Below are positions 34,005 through 44,875 of a DNA stretch of 64,000 nt, in pieces (within the stretch, counting starts at the first letter, position 1; every line of letters begins with the position of its first letter). The position numbers and the translations under genes were made by a program. The DNA comes from Haberlea rhodopensis (taxonomy: Eukaryota > Streptophyta > Magnoliopsida > Lamiales > Gesneriaceae). The stretch is taken from assembly GCA_907163345.1 (NCBI GenBank), contig CAJQUN010000420.1:372001-436000 (forward strand), in the 5' to 3' direction. The notes under the pieces are model-generated. The model made no database searches. It was given only the letters and a program-made list of their open reading frames with translations, and had not been told where the DNA came from.

Positions 34005-35007
34005 GTACGTAGTGGACGTACGGGCACCCAACGGTAACATGTATTTTATATACTCATTGTTTATGCATTGTGGATGCGAGTATATATGTGGTATTGCATT
34101 GTGGATGCATATACATGTTGATTTATGCCATATGAGGTATTGCATTGTGGATGCATATACATGGTAATTTATGCATATTGATGTTAGATGCATATTATGA
34201 TTATTGGATGCACATCCCATGAGTCGTGGTCATCCTTTGATGATTTTAATGCTTGCCGCTTTTTGTATTGGTTCCGCTAAATGTGAAGCGAGGGGTTGGA
34301 GCGCCGCATGTCACATTTGAGCGTGGTTGTCATATGGGGCGAGGAAAGGGTATTTGCCGCTCTCTGTGAAGCGAGGGGTGGGAGCGCCGCATGTCCATTG
34401 TAGCGAGGTTATCCTATGCCGCCCATATGAATATAAGCGAGGGGCATTAAAATACACTGTCATGGACAGACTAGGGAATGGTGACCAATATTTGGTACTG
34501 TTGAGATGGTATATGATGTCATGACATGTTTTGGCCATTAAAAATAATCTGTTGATTATACTCATGAGTTATTGTACAGGGACAACCAAACGGGAAGCGT
34601 TTGAAATGCACGGGAAACAGGAAGTGTTTCATATTGATTATGCATTTACGCTTTAGCTTCATATTGTGTTGAATATGAATGATTATTATTGCTCATGTTT
34701 GGGGGTTGTCCTTGTAGGTACCTTTTTGGCATGATAGATGGGCTTGGACGGGTTGAGACAGTGAGCTTCACGAGCATCTTTGGTAGATGAAAGGACAGGA
34801 TTCTTTTGTATAGTGCCTACTCTAGGAGTAGCGTAAAACTATAGTGAACATTCATTGATTGGAATGTAATTAATCCTTTTTGGTAGTCCTTATTTTGGCA
34901 TGTAAAAGCTTAAGCTCATAGACTCAACTTGTTTACTCCACTCTGATCATTTATTTAGCTCTATTATGCCTTTATTCCGCACTTAAGGATTAGGGTCCTT
35001 ACATTAG

Positions 35008-35019
35008 TGGTATCAGAGC
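35008..35019 (+). other. Primer-binding site (initiator tRNA-Met), element J
   Basis: TGGTATCAGAGC, four bases after the 5' LTR, followed by AGTGGTT. Confidence 0.93.
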
Positions 35020-35212
35020 AGTGGTTAGAGAACCCGGGAACGAGTGAAGGGTAGCCTTAGCATGGTTGGCTAGGTGCTTACATTTGGAGCATGTTTATGC
35101 ATGTGGTGCATATTATTGTATATCCTGTTATACTAACATGCTTATATCACTCCTGTTATCTAACGACATGTTATATATTGCTTTGGATTGTTGTTAACAT
35201 TTGTGTTACAGC

Positions 35213-35845
35213 ATGGCTGCTAATGAGGAAGTCGGAGATGTTGGGAGTGTAAATGCGAGTATTGGACAGGCTAATCCTCTACCTCCACCGGCTGTAGGAG
35301 TGGAACCAGTAGTCCAGTTATTGCTACCGGGCGAGATTAGCTTGACTCAGTTTCTGTCTTATCATCCGCCCCGGTTTGAGGGGACAGAGTCCGGAGAAGA
35401 GGCTGAAGAGTGGTTAGAAAGACTTGAGCAGATCTTTGTATCGGCTCCTTGTGCTGTGACGGCTTGGCTGAGGCTAGCGGAGTTTCAATTAGCCAAGAAA
35501 CCTCTGATGTGGTGGAGGAGCACAATGATGGAAATGAGAGCATTGGGTGCTGTGATTGACTGGACGCTCTTCAGGACCAGGTTCTTGAACCGATACTTCT
35601 CCGCGGCAGCAAGACAGACAAAAGAGGATGAATTTGCAAGCCTGAGGCAGGGGAACATGACAGTGGCAGACTATGCCACACAGTACTCATCACTACTTAG
35701 GTACGTCCCCCATATTGCCTCTGATGGACGTGCCAAGATGAGAAATTTCATGAAAGGACTGCGACCGGAGCTCTATGACCGGGTTATTATCAATAACCCA
35801 ACTTCTTTGATGATGCTCTCACAAGAGCGGAGCTTGCTGAGCTAG
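35213..35845 (+). pseudogene. gag: Element J gag N-terminal part
   Basis: The start is ATG 35213 (MAANEEVGDVG), 210 bp after the LTR. An in-frame TTG at 35201 is less likely. It has the gag core (FEGTESGEEAEEWLERLEQIF, LAKKPLMWW, FRTRFLNRYFSAAARQ, GLRPELYDRV). A missing base in ACTTC(A)TTTGAT near 35800 shifts the frame, and the last 15 or so residues are wrong. Restoring the reading would join it to the next frame as a single gag-pol polyprotein, as is usual in this clade. Confidence 0.92.
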
Positions 35846-35847
35846 GA

Positions 35848-38800
35848 GTGGGAGCTTATGCCATGCCACCACCGGTACCGCAACAGAGGCAGACTAGTGA
35901 CAGTTTGAGGCCTCGGGGTGAGCCATTTAAGCCCCGTGGTGCCTCTTCATCTTCGCGGTATGGTGGGAAGAAACACTTTGGACAGAAGCAGGATAACAAG
36001 AAGGGTAATTGGTCGGCCAATCGAGGATCTTCACAAGGGGAGAGGCCGGGAGAGCCTAGGTGCAACAATTGTGGAGGACCGCATTCTTCAAATAAGTGTC
36101 CTGCATGTTATGTCTGTGGCAAGATGGGCCACATTGCTCGGTATTGTCCCACCAGGGGAGGCCAGTCAGAGTATCAGGGCAACAGGCCAAGGTTTGAGGA
36201 CAGGACAGTGCAGCAGAGGCAACAATTTGGGCCTCGTCCATCGGGAGGTCAGACAGTGGGACCACCCCAGGGACAAGTATATGCACTGACCAGGGAGCAG
36301 GCTCAGGCAGCCCCGGAGGAGGTGATTGCCGGTACGTGCCATTTATTTACGTACCCTGCTTTTGTTTTGATAGATACAGGTGCCTCCCATTCCTTTGTGT
36401 CAGTAGGATTTGTGGAAAGACACCATATGCGCACGTCTTCCTTGCCCACGCCTCTTTTAGTCTCGACACCCACTGGAAGAAACGTCGTTGCTGATCAGTT
36501 TTTGGCAGATGGCCTCATTTATTTTGAGGGCAACGAGTTGAGATCAGACTTGATTGTGCTGGGTATGTCAGACTTCGACTGCATCTTGGGTATTGATGTT
36601 CTGAACAGATATCAGGCAGTGGTAGATTGCCGGCAGAGAACAGTGAAGTTCAGACCTGAGTTGGGCAGTCAGTGGACTTTCTTTGGCAACGGGTCTCGTG
36701 CGAAGATTCCGTTGATTTCAGCGATCAAGATGTCTCAGCTGTTGGAACGTGGGCACACGGGCTATCTTATTTATGCCGTGGACACGTCTGGAAAGAGTAA
36801 GGAACTGAGGGTTGAGGATGTACCAGTTGTGGCAGAATTTACTGATGTATTTCCAGAAGAGATCCCAGGATTTCCACCGGCCAGGGAAGTTGAATTTGGG
36901 ATCGAGTTGTTGCCAGGGACATCCGCTATCTCTCGTGCACCTTATAGGATGGCACCGGCAGAGTTGAGAGAGTTGAAAGAACAGTTGCAGGATCTCTTGG
37001 ACAAGGGATATATACGCCCGAGCGTGTCGCCATGGGGTGCACCAGTTCTCTTTGTGAAGAAGAAGGACGGTTCGATGCGGCTGTGCATCGATTACCGGCA
37101 ACTGAACAAGGCGACAGTGAAGAACAAGTATCCTCTCCCAAGGATAGACGACTTGTTTGATCAGTTGCAAGGTACCAGGGTGTATAGCAAGATTGATCTG
37201 AGATCCGGGTATCATCAGATTCGGGTCAGAGAGGAAGATGTGCAGAAGACAGCGTTCCGGACTCGATACGGGCATTATGAGTTCTTGGTGATGCCGTTCG
37301 GTGTGACGAACGCCCCGGCCGTCTTTATGAGTCTGATGAACAGAGTGTTTCAGCCGTATCTTGATCAGTTCATCATCGTGTTTATTGACGACATTCTTAT
37401 CTACTCCCGGAGTGAGGAAGATCATGTGAAACACTTGAGGACAGTGCTTCAGATTCTTAGAGAACATCAGTTGTATGCTAAGCTCAGTAAGTGCGAGTTT
37501 TGGCTGAGCAGTGTAGTGTTTCTGGGGCATGTCATTTCGAGCAGTGGGATATCAGTGGACCCGAAGAAGATCGAGGCTGTGATGGAGTGGGCTGCCCCCA
37601 CTTCTGTGCCTGAGATCCGGAGTTTTCTTGGTTTGGCCGGGTATTATCGGCGCTTTGTCGCTGGCTTTTCGAAGATTGCCAAGCCGCTGACTCAGTTGAC
37701 TCAGAAGGGAGTGCCTTTCTTTTGGTCAGAAGCTTGTGAGGAGAGCTTCCAGGAATTGAAGCACCGGTTGACGACGGCGCCAGTGTTAGTGACCCCGACG
37801 GAGAACTCCAGATTTGTTCTGTATACGGATGCATCACTGCAGGGCCTTGGATGTGTTCTGATGCAAGATAAGCATGTGGTAGCTTATGCATCGAGGCAGT
37901 TGAAGCCGCATGAGACCAGATATCCAGTTCATGACTTGGAATTGGCGGCTATCATCTTCGCCCTGAAGATCTGGAGGCATTATTTGTATGGTACGTCGTT
38001 TACCATCTACACGGATCACAAGAGCCTCAAGTTTTTATTCACTCAGGCGGAGCTGAACATGAGGCAGAGGAGATGGATGGACCTACTCAAGGACTATGAC
38101 TGCGAGATTGAGTACCATCCGGGGAAGGCCAATTTGACAGCAGACGCTTTGAGCCGGAAAGTGAGGAGTTCTGCTGAGGATGTCATCCATTTGTCGGCTA
38201 TGATGACCTCCTATTGTCATCTCGGCTATGATTTTGATATAGATGCATCACCAGTGTATGTCTCTACCTTATTAGCTGAGCCAGATATTTATGAGAACAT
38301 CAGGAGAGCTCAGAGATCAGATGCTGAGGTTCAGAGATGGTTGTCTATAGTGCATCTTGGTCAGCCGACGAAGTTCAGAGTGGCCGACGACGGATCTTTG
38401 AGATTGGGTAACCGCTGGGTAGTTCCGAGTACGCCGGAGTTGCGTAAGGGGATCTTGGAGCGAGCTCACAGTAGTAGACTTAGCATCCACCCAGGCGGGA
38501 AGAAGATGTACAGAGATCTGCGTGGTCAGTTTTGGTGGAAGAGAATGAAATCTGATGTCGTCGCTTTTGTGAAGAGGTGCTTGATCAGCCAACAGGTTAA
38601 GGCAGAGAGACAGAGACCTGGCGGCGAGTTGAGAAGCTTGGAGATACCGAAGTGGAAGTGGGAGCACATTTCCATGGACTTCGTGACTCATTTGCCGAGG
38701 AGTGCTTCAGGCTTCGATGCTATTTGGGTGATTGTGGACAGATTGACCAAGGTAGCCCACTTTATCCCTTATAGCATGACATTTACATTCTTGAGGATGG

Positions 38801-39186
38801 CGCAGTTGTATATTAGAGATGTGGTGAGATTGCATGGGATCCCCGTTTCTATTGTGTCAGATCGAGATCCGCGATTCACATCTCATTTTTGGGAAGGCCT
38901 TCAGTCAGCTTTGGGAACTGAGGTCAGATTGAGTACTGCTTATCATCCTCAGACGGATGGCCAGACCGAGCGCACTATTCAGACGCTCGAGGACATGTTA
39001 AGAGCTTGTGTTTTGGAGTTCGATGCTTCTTGGCAGGATTCAGTGCCTTTGGTAGAGTTTTCTTATAACAATAGCTACCAGGCAAGTATTCAGATGGCTC
39101 CGTTTGAAGCTCTTTATGGCAGACGATGTAGATCACCCTTATGTTGGGATGATTTGGACAGTAGATCAGTCGGAGGGCCTGGTTGA
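35848..39186 (+). pseudogene. pol: Element J gag zinc knuckles, protease, RT, RNase H and integrase (1,112-codon open frame)
   Basis: The GTG at 35848 only marks where the frame opens; counting from it, zinc knuckles lie at residues 72-84 (CX2CX3HX4C) and 87-100 (CX2CX4HX4C), protease DTGAS at 176-180, RT FIDD at 512-515 and RNase H YTDAS around Asp661. The integrase zinc finger has H874, H881 and C911, but position 914 is Ser where A and C have Cys. The integrase catalytic residues are D944, D1005 and E1041, a D-x35-E spacing. The frame ends by a one-base deletion near 39180 in the segment after the core. Protease cuts the polyprotein, RT/RNase H make cDNA and integrase inserts it. The Cys-to-Ser change would probably weaken the zinc finger even without the frameshifts. 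Confidence 0.93.
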
Positions 39187-39770
39187 TCCGGGAAATGGAA
39201 GAGAAGGTAAAGACTATAAGGCAGAAAATGAAAGCAGCCCAAGACAGACAGGCAGCTTATGCAAATAAACGGCGGAGACCGTTAGAGTTTCAGTTGGGAG
39301 ATAAGGTCTTTTTGAAGATCTCGCCTTTCAGAGGCGTTGTGCGGTTTGGGATGCGCGGGAAACTGTCTCCGAGGTTTGTGGGACCGTACGAGATTTTGCA
39401 GCGCATTGGCACATTGGCTTACCGACTGGCTTTGCCGCCTTCTTATCTGGTATACATGATGTGTTTCATGTATCGATGCTACGGAAGTATGAGCCGGTCT
39501 CACGTGTTACAGCCTTCCGAAGTTCAGTTAGAGTCAGATGTATCTTATGTGGAACTGCCTGTAAGAATTCTGGACAGAGCAGACCGTAGACTTCGGAACA
39601 AAGTGATACCGATGATCAAAGTTCAGTGGGATCGCAGGGGTGTCGAGGAGGCTACGTGGGAGACGGAGCAGCATATGGTGCAGCACTACCCGGAACTATT
39701 CTCTGGTATGAGTTTATGTTTAGTTTCTGTTGGGGTAAGTGCATGTGATTTCGAGGACGAAATCTTATAA
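39183..39770 (+). pseudogene. pol: Element J integrase C-terminus and chromodomain
   Basis: MKAAQDRQAAYANKRRRP, the GPY/F-like module (SPRFVGPYEILQRIG) and the chromodomain (VQWDRRGVEEATWETEQH) are in frame. Between about 39446 and 39500 a shifted stretch (YLVYMMCFMYRCYGSM) replaces the expected SLSGIHDVFHVSMLRKY, so two opposite indels cancel out. The stop lies 12 bp before the LTR. Confidence 0.9.
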
Positions 39771-39782
39771 GTAGGGGAGTAT
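39767..39782 (+). other. Polypurine tract of element J
   Basis: ATAAGTAGGGGAGTAT next to TGTGACATCC. Confidence 0.88.
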
Positions 39783-41903
39783 TGTGACATCCCCGAAATG
39801 GTTAATTGCTAATTGGTGCATTAATTGTGATTACATGATTAATTATGTGGTAATTGATTATGTGTTGGGATTTATTTATCTTATGTGGAAATGCATGGTC
39901 ATGTGGATAGGGTGACCCGGAATTGCATTTTAGGGTGCATGTGGTGCATGTTGGGTAAATATTATGGGAAGCATGATTTATTTGCCTTGGTTAGCAATTT
40001 ATGAGAAATCATGTGTTAATTGATATTATGGTGCATTTTGAGTAAATGCTTTGAAAAATATCATGTTGGGGTGTTTTATACACCATGGAATTGCTTTGGT
40101 TGGCTTTAAATATACTCATTTTATCCCCAAACCCCACTTTACATCCCTCACTTTTAACTTTACCAAAATCAACACCCAAACCCTTACTTTCCCTTCCCAT
40201 TTTCGAGCACCAACTTTGGAGTGAAGAGAAGTCCTTGCAAAATCTTATATTGTGGAGTTTGTTGGGTGATTTGAGATCCCCAAGAGGTATGGGTACCTCA
40301 TGGTTTATTTTGTAAGGTTTTATTTGAGTTTGGTTTGGTTTTGAAGGGTTTAAAATGGGTTTGTGTTGGGTGTTATGGTTTTGGTAATATTTTGGTTGGA
40401 TGTGGTATATTTGAGTTTGTTATGTTGTTTATTGTTGGTTTTGAGTAGTTGGGTATGGTTGTTGTTGAGTTATGTGGGTTTGTTTGGATTTGGGAAGGAG
40501 AAGGGTGAATAATGCCCGAATCTCGATTTCCCGCAGCTCGGCGATCGATCGGCGTCCGCTCGCGATCGATCGCGAGCAGCAGGGCTGAGGCAGTAAGCCT
40601 CAGCGATCGATCGCGAGCTTGGCGCGATCGATCGGCGAGGCCGCGATCGATCGGCGCTAGCTCCGCGATCGATCGCGGATTGTTTAAAAATGTTGGGCGA
40701 GGCAGTGTGTTCTCGCGATCGATCGGGGCTTGATGGAGATCGATCGCGAGACACCAAAATTAATGTTTTTGGGTGTTTTTGTGGGATTTTTGGTATTGGA
40801 CTATTATTGGGTTCTAATATTGGTATTTGTGAATATGTAGAACCAACCCAGGTGGCAACGCAGCCAAGGAATTGAGGTCCAACCACATTCCACATTTTGG
40901 AAAGGTACGTAGTGGACGTACGGGCACCCAACGGTAACATGTATTTTATATACTCATTGTTTATGCATTGTGGATGCGAGTATATATGTGGTATTGCATT
41001 GTGGATGCATATACATGTTGATTTATGCCATATGAGGTATTGCATTGTGGATGCATATACATGGTAATTTATGCATATTGATGTTAGATGCATATTATGA
41101 TTATTGGATGCACATCCCATGAGTCGTGGTCATCCTTTGATGATTTTAATGCTTGCGGCTTTTTGTATTGGTTCCGCTAAATGTGAAGCGAGGGGTGGGA
41201 GCGCCGCATGTCACATTTGAGCGTGGTTGTCATATGGGGCGAGGAAAGGGTATTTGCCGCTCTCTGTGAAGCGAGGGGTGGGAGCGCCGCATGTCCATTG
41301 TAGCGAGGTTATCCTATGCCGCCCATATGAATATAAGCGAGGGGCATTAAAATACACTGTGATGGACAGACTAGGGAATGGTGACCAATATTTGGTACTG
41401 TTGAGATGGTATATGATGTCATGACATGTTTTGGCCATTAAAAATAATCTGTTGATTATACTCATGAGTTATGGTACAGGGACAACCAAACGGGAAGCGT
41501 TTGAAATGCACGGGAAACAGGAAGTGTTTCATATTGATTATGCATTTACGCTTTAGCTTCATATTGTGTTGAATATGAATGATTATTATTGCTCATGTTT
41601 GGGGGTTGTCCTTGTAGGTACCTTTTTGGCATGATAGATGGGCTTGGACGGGTTGAGACAGTGAGCTTCACGAGCATCTTTGGTAGATGAAAGGACAGGA
41701 TTCTTTTGTATAGTGCCTACTCTAGGAGTAGCGTAAAACTATAGTGAACATTCATTGATTGGAATGTAATTAATCCTTTTTGGTAGTCCTTATTTTGGCA
41801 TGTAAAAGCTTAAGCTCATAGACTCAACTTGTATACTCCACTCTGATCATTTATTTAGCTCTATTATGCCTTTATTCCGCACTTAAGGATTAGGGTCCTT
41901 ACA
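39783..41903 (+). repeat. Element J 3' LTR (2,121 bp)
   Basis: Matches 32885-35003 except for a 7-bp insertion and a 5-bp deletion (near 39990 and 40105) and about seven substitutions. Followed by CAATG. Confidence 0.96.
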
Positions 41904-41908
41904 CAATG

Positions 41909-42235
41909 TAATCCTGGTTATCCCGCCACCTCATTCTCGATACTTTCTCATATCGCTCATGCCCACGGCATCACTACTCAACAAGTAAAATTGGACCACG
42001 TACCACTACGTGTCCCCCATAACTCGTATATGATATTAAAGTCAAACACTTACCTGAATCATCATATTCAAATTTGCATGTATACATGAATGTATAGATA
42101 CTAGATATACGTGCTCGTACGTCACCACGTACCTTATAGTAGACAACATGAATAAGCTTTCAGCAACGTCCGAAGTCTCCTGTAGAGTCTATATCGAATA
42201 TCAATTCAATATTAGCTCATAATCCGAGCAATGAA
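41909..42235 (-). repeat. Element I 3' LTR, piece 2
   Basis: It continues piece 1 after element J and matches about 59535-59860. It contains the TACGT...ACGTA motif (42116-42133). Interrupted by element L, with duplication ATGAA at 42231-42235 and 53566-53570. Confidence 0.9.
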
Positions 42236-43264
42236 TGTAAGGACCCCAAGCCCTTAAAACCTTGATTAGTGTATTAACCACTATGTGTGGTACATGCTTT
42301 CTATAAAATGTCAATCGGGAAGCTCTGATGATACTTAATCATTGCCTGTCAATAAAAGACTCATATGTTTGCCCTTTACCAACCCCTTGGTGCCACTTTT
42401 CACATTGTAAACTTTTACAAAAATTTGGGCAGAGTCTCCCCATAAATAGAGCTATCCCAAAACAGAGTACAACACATAACAAAATTCCCGGCCAGGGAAC
42501 ACATAATACTCAACAGAAAGCAGTAATACAAGTAGATTCCCAGCCAGGGAAGACACCACACATATGTCAACAAAAGTGGGTTCCAACACCCACATAATAC
42601 ACCAATGACTCTCATATCATTCTAGCAATTCAACCTAATTGCATGCAACCTTAAATGAAAGAGAGAAAGGCTCATGCCTTTATATACAATCCATATACAA
42701 GTATAGTCGTGCTCACATGCGAGCATCATGAATATGAATATGTATAAATCCTCAGGTGTATATATAGGTACTCTATACGATACCGTGCTCCATCAAGCCC
42801 TGGTACCACGATCCTGGGAGTACCTCAAATCAACAGCTCGAGCTCAGCTCCATAGCCATCGATGTACCTGTCCACCTGTCCCAACAGAGACAGCCCCCAA
42901 CGGGGTGAGCATACCAATACACAAAATCCCATAATCAAAATAATGAAATTCATAATTTACAACAAAGGTAAATGCTAATGAATTTAAATGATACTCCCTG
43001 GATGGCAACATCCTCATCCGGGATTCCGTGTACTGTCCCTGTTCTCACAACATCAAACTCATCAAATCTCATAAATCAGTAAATCAACACATTGATTTAC
43101 ACATCGCATGCCTGATCCTCGAATATCAACATATAGTGATTACAAATTCATTAAACATGCAATTACAGATATCACAATATCTAATACTGATTTCACAACC
43201 TTGCTATCAATCACAGATAGCTCAAATGCCTTAGCATTTATTTTACCATTCCTTCATTATACTT

Positions 43265-43430
43265 AGACATCTCAAGTGTCTTATAATGAATACATGAGTC
43301 TACAAACCTAGACATCTCAAATGTCTCATAATGAATACATGATTCTACGAACCTAGACATCTCAAATGTCTTACGAAGAATGCATGATTCTACAAACCTA
43401 GACATCTCAAATGTCTCATAATATAGTCAT
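43265..43430. repeat. 45-bp tandem repeat with hairpin, element L LTR
   Basis: Four units start at 43265, 43310, 43355 and 43400. Each holds AGACAT-CTCAA-ATGTCT; the first has GTGTCT, giving a G-U pair. The 5' LTR copy begins near 51970. Confidence 0.87.
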
Positions 43431-44329
43431 ATAAACCCAGTACCCCATATATCATACAAGAGTCATCCTACTCTAGTGTCACGCACGCTACAAGCGGCGA
43501 TATCAAGATTTGGGTCATTCCTTGGCTATATCAACATATATGTATAACCATACGCAAAACATTCAATGCAATCAAAAACACCTTATGCATTTCACATATA
43601 TATAGTAATGCTCGTACGTCGCACGTACCTTAAATCTCCGAAGTCCGAGCCAAGCCTTGCTCGAGTTCCATGCCCCGAGGAATGATGTGCTAACACGATA
43701 AACAATTCACCATTATTTACGAACATGTAACCTATGCTCAAGCACACCCATATCCCTCACAACATTGTCAATACACGACAATTATCCTCTTAAAAGACCC
43801 GGGGCAGGGTACATGCAGGGAAGGAAATAAATGAGACAATCGAAATTTGTTCAAGAATGCCCTACAAAAATCGAACCTTAATCTCACAATTTCGAACCCA
43901 ATAATTCCATAATTCATCTAAAATGTGAATTAATCAATCCATAGCATGAATAATCATCCTACATGCCAAACCCCCAAATTTGAAATCCAAATCCCTAAAA
44001 TTCGAAACCCAATAAGCATCATAATGCATCTACAACATGAATTTATCAATCCATAACAAGAATCACCACAACCCTTCCAAAACCCCCAAATTCGAACCCA
44101 CTTCATGCATACAACCAAAATCGAACCCAAGCCAACGAAAATCGAAATCATTCGAGCCAATAAATCACAATTTGGCAGGGAATCACATCACAAGCATGGA
44201 AAAAGGGGTTAGGAAGGTTACCCAAACGAAATCGGAAGAAAAATCGACCAAAATCGATAAACCCTAGAATTTGGGGATCGCCGCTTATCTGCAAAATTCG
44301 ACTTCCACACGCGATGAAACTTCGAATTG

Positions 44330-44475
44330 ATGGAGGGGAAAGAAGCGCCTCGTCGAGACGAAGACGGCGGTAGGTCGCACGCCCCGAACGGCGGCCGGAC
44401 GGCGGCGGGCGGAGCGCTTGAAGCCGCGGGGGCAGGGGCTGACGGGAGTGGCGCGCGGGGGGGGGAAGAGAAGAA
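44330..44475. other. GC- and CpG-rich patch in LTR L
   Basis: An island of CGGCGG, CGTCGAGACG and GGCGGGCG words in an otherwise AT-rich LTR. The word GAAAGAAGCGCCT and a similar island occur in LTR I (54915-55020 and 61206-61310). It could be a core-promoter or leader region. The open frame across it reads as low-complexity Gly/Ala/Arg and is probably not translated. Confidence 0.6.
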
Positions 44476-44859
44476 TAAAGGGGCTGAAATGAATTTTTTT
44501 GTAAAATTTTGGGTTTAAATGGTATTTATAGCAAAAATACCCCGAAAAATTAATAGCCCCACAAATACATCATGATTCCTTAAAAATCATCTGTTTTCAA
44601 AAACTCTCTCTCTAACTCCAAAATCCCCTACCGGTGCTCACCCAGCACCCGAGATCCCGAGACACATCAAAAACCCAACTCTTAGGTTTTACACCGCAAT
44701 GTGAATACAATCTCAACCTCTGGATCCAACGATCCCAACTGCCCAAATAAACGAGCCCAGAAGGCCCAACACCTCGATTAAATCCCAAATCGCCACGTAA
44801 AACCACTTTAGGGATTATTAATACTACGGGATTAACACCTATAATCCCTGGTCATCACA

Positions 44860-44875
44860 ATATCCCCCACTAAAA
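44860..44875 (-). other. Polypurine tract of element L
   Basis: The minus strand reads TTTTAGTGGGGGATAT directly against the 3' LTR. Confidence 0.85.

Larger units (their letters stand above)
32885..35003 (+). repeat. Element J 5' LTR (2,119 bp)
   Basis: From TGTGACATCCCCG to GGGTCCTTACA. TATA-like TTTTATACACC at about 33169-33179, palindrome cluster 33639-33850, exon-like block 33941-34004 followed by GTACGT, and hairpin units about 34285-34445. Confidence 0.96.
32885..41903 (+). mobile_element. Element J: full-length Tekay-like chromovirus (9.0 kb)
   Basis: LTRs at 32885-35003 and 39783-41903, with target-site duplication CAATG on both sides. Primer site, gag, protease, RT, RNase H, integrase, chromodomain and polypurine tract are in order. 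It inserted into the left LTR of I; the pre-insertion sequence survives at about 59530 in the other LTR. The two LTRs differ by roughly seven substitutions and two small indels by eye, so it is young. Coding is broken by two single-base deletions and one local double frameshift. Confidence 0.97.
42236..44859 (-). repeat. Element L 3' LTR (2,624 bp)
   Basis: On the minus strand it runs TGTGATGACCAGGG to ...GGGGTCCTTACA. It contains a 45-bp tandem hairpin repeat (43265-43430), the TACGT...ACGTA motif (43613-43630) and a GC-rich CpG patch (about 44330-44475). Confidence 0.94.

Noticed and set aside
33570..34220. 216-codon frame in LTR J (also 40470-41120)
   Set aside because: Opposite strand to the element and made of translated hairpin and palindrome repeats; no sign of a protein fold.
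36718..37530. 270-codon frame opposite the RT of J
   Set aside because: Shadow of the well-supported pol frame on the other strand.
44327..44518. Open frame of 63 codons, Gly/Ala/Arg-rich, across the GC-rich patch of LTR L
   Set aside because: Low-complexity reading of a GC-rich non-coding patch; not kept as a frame in LTR I.
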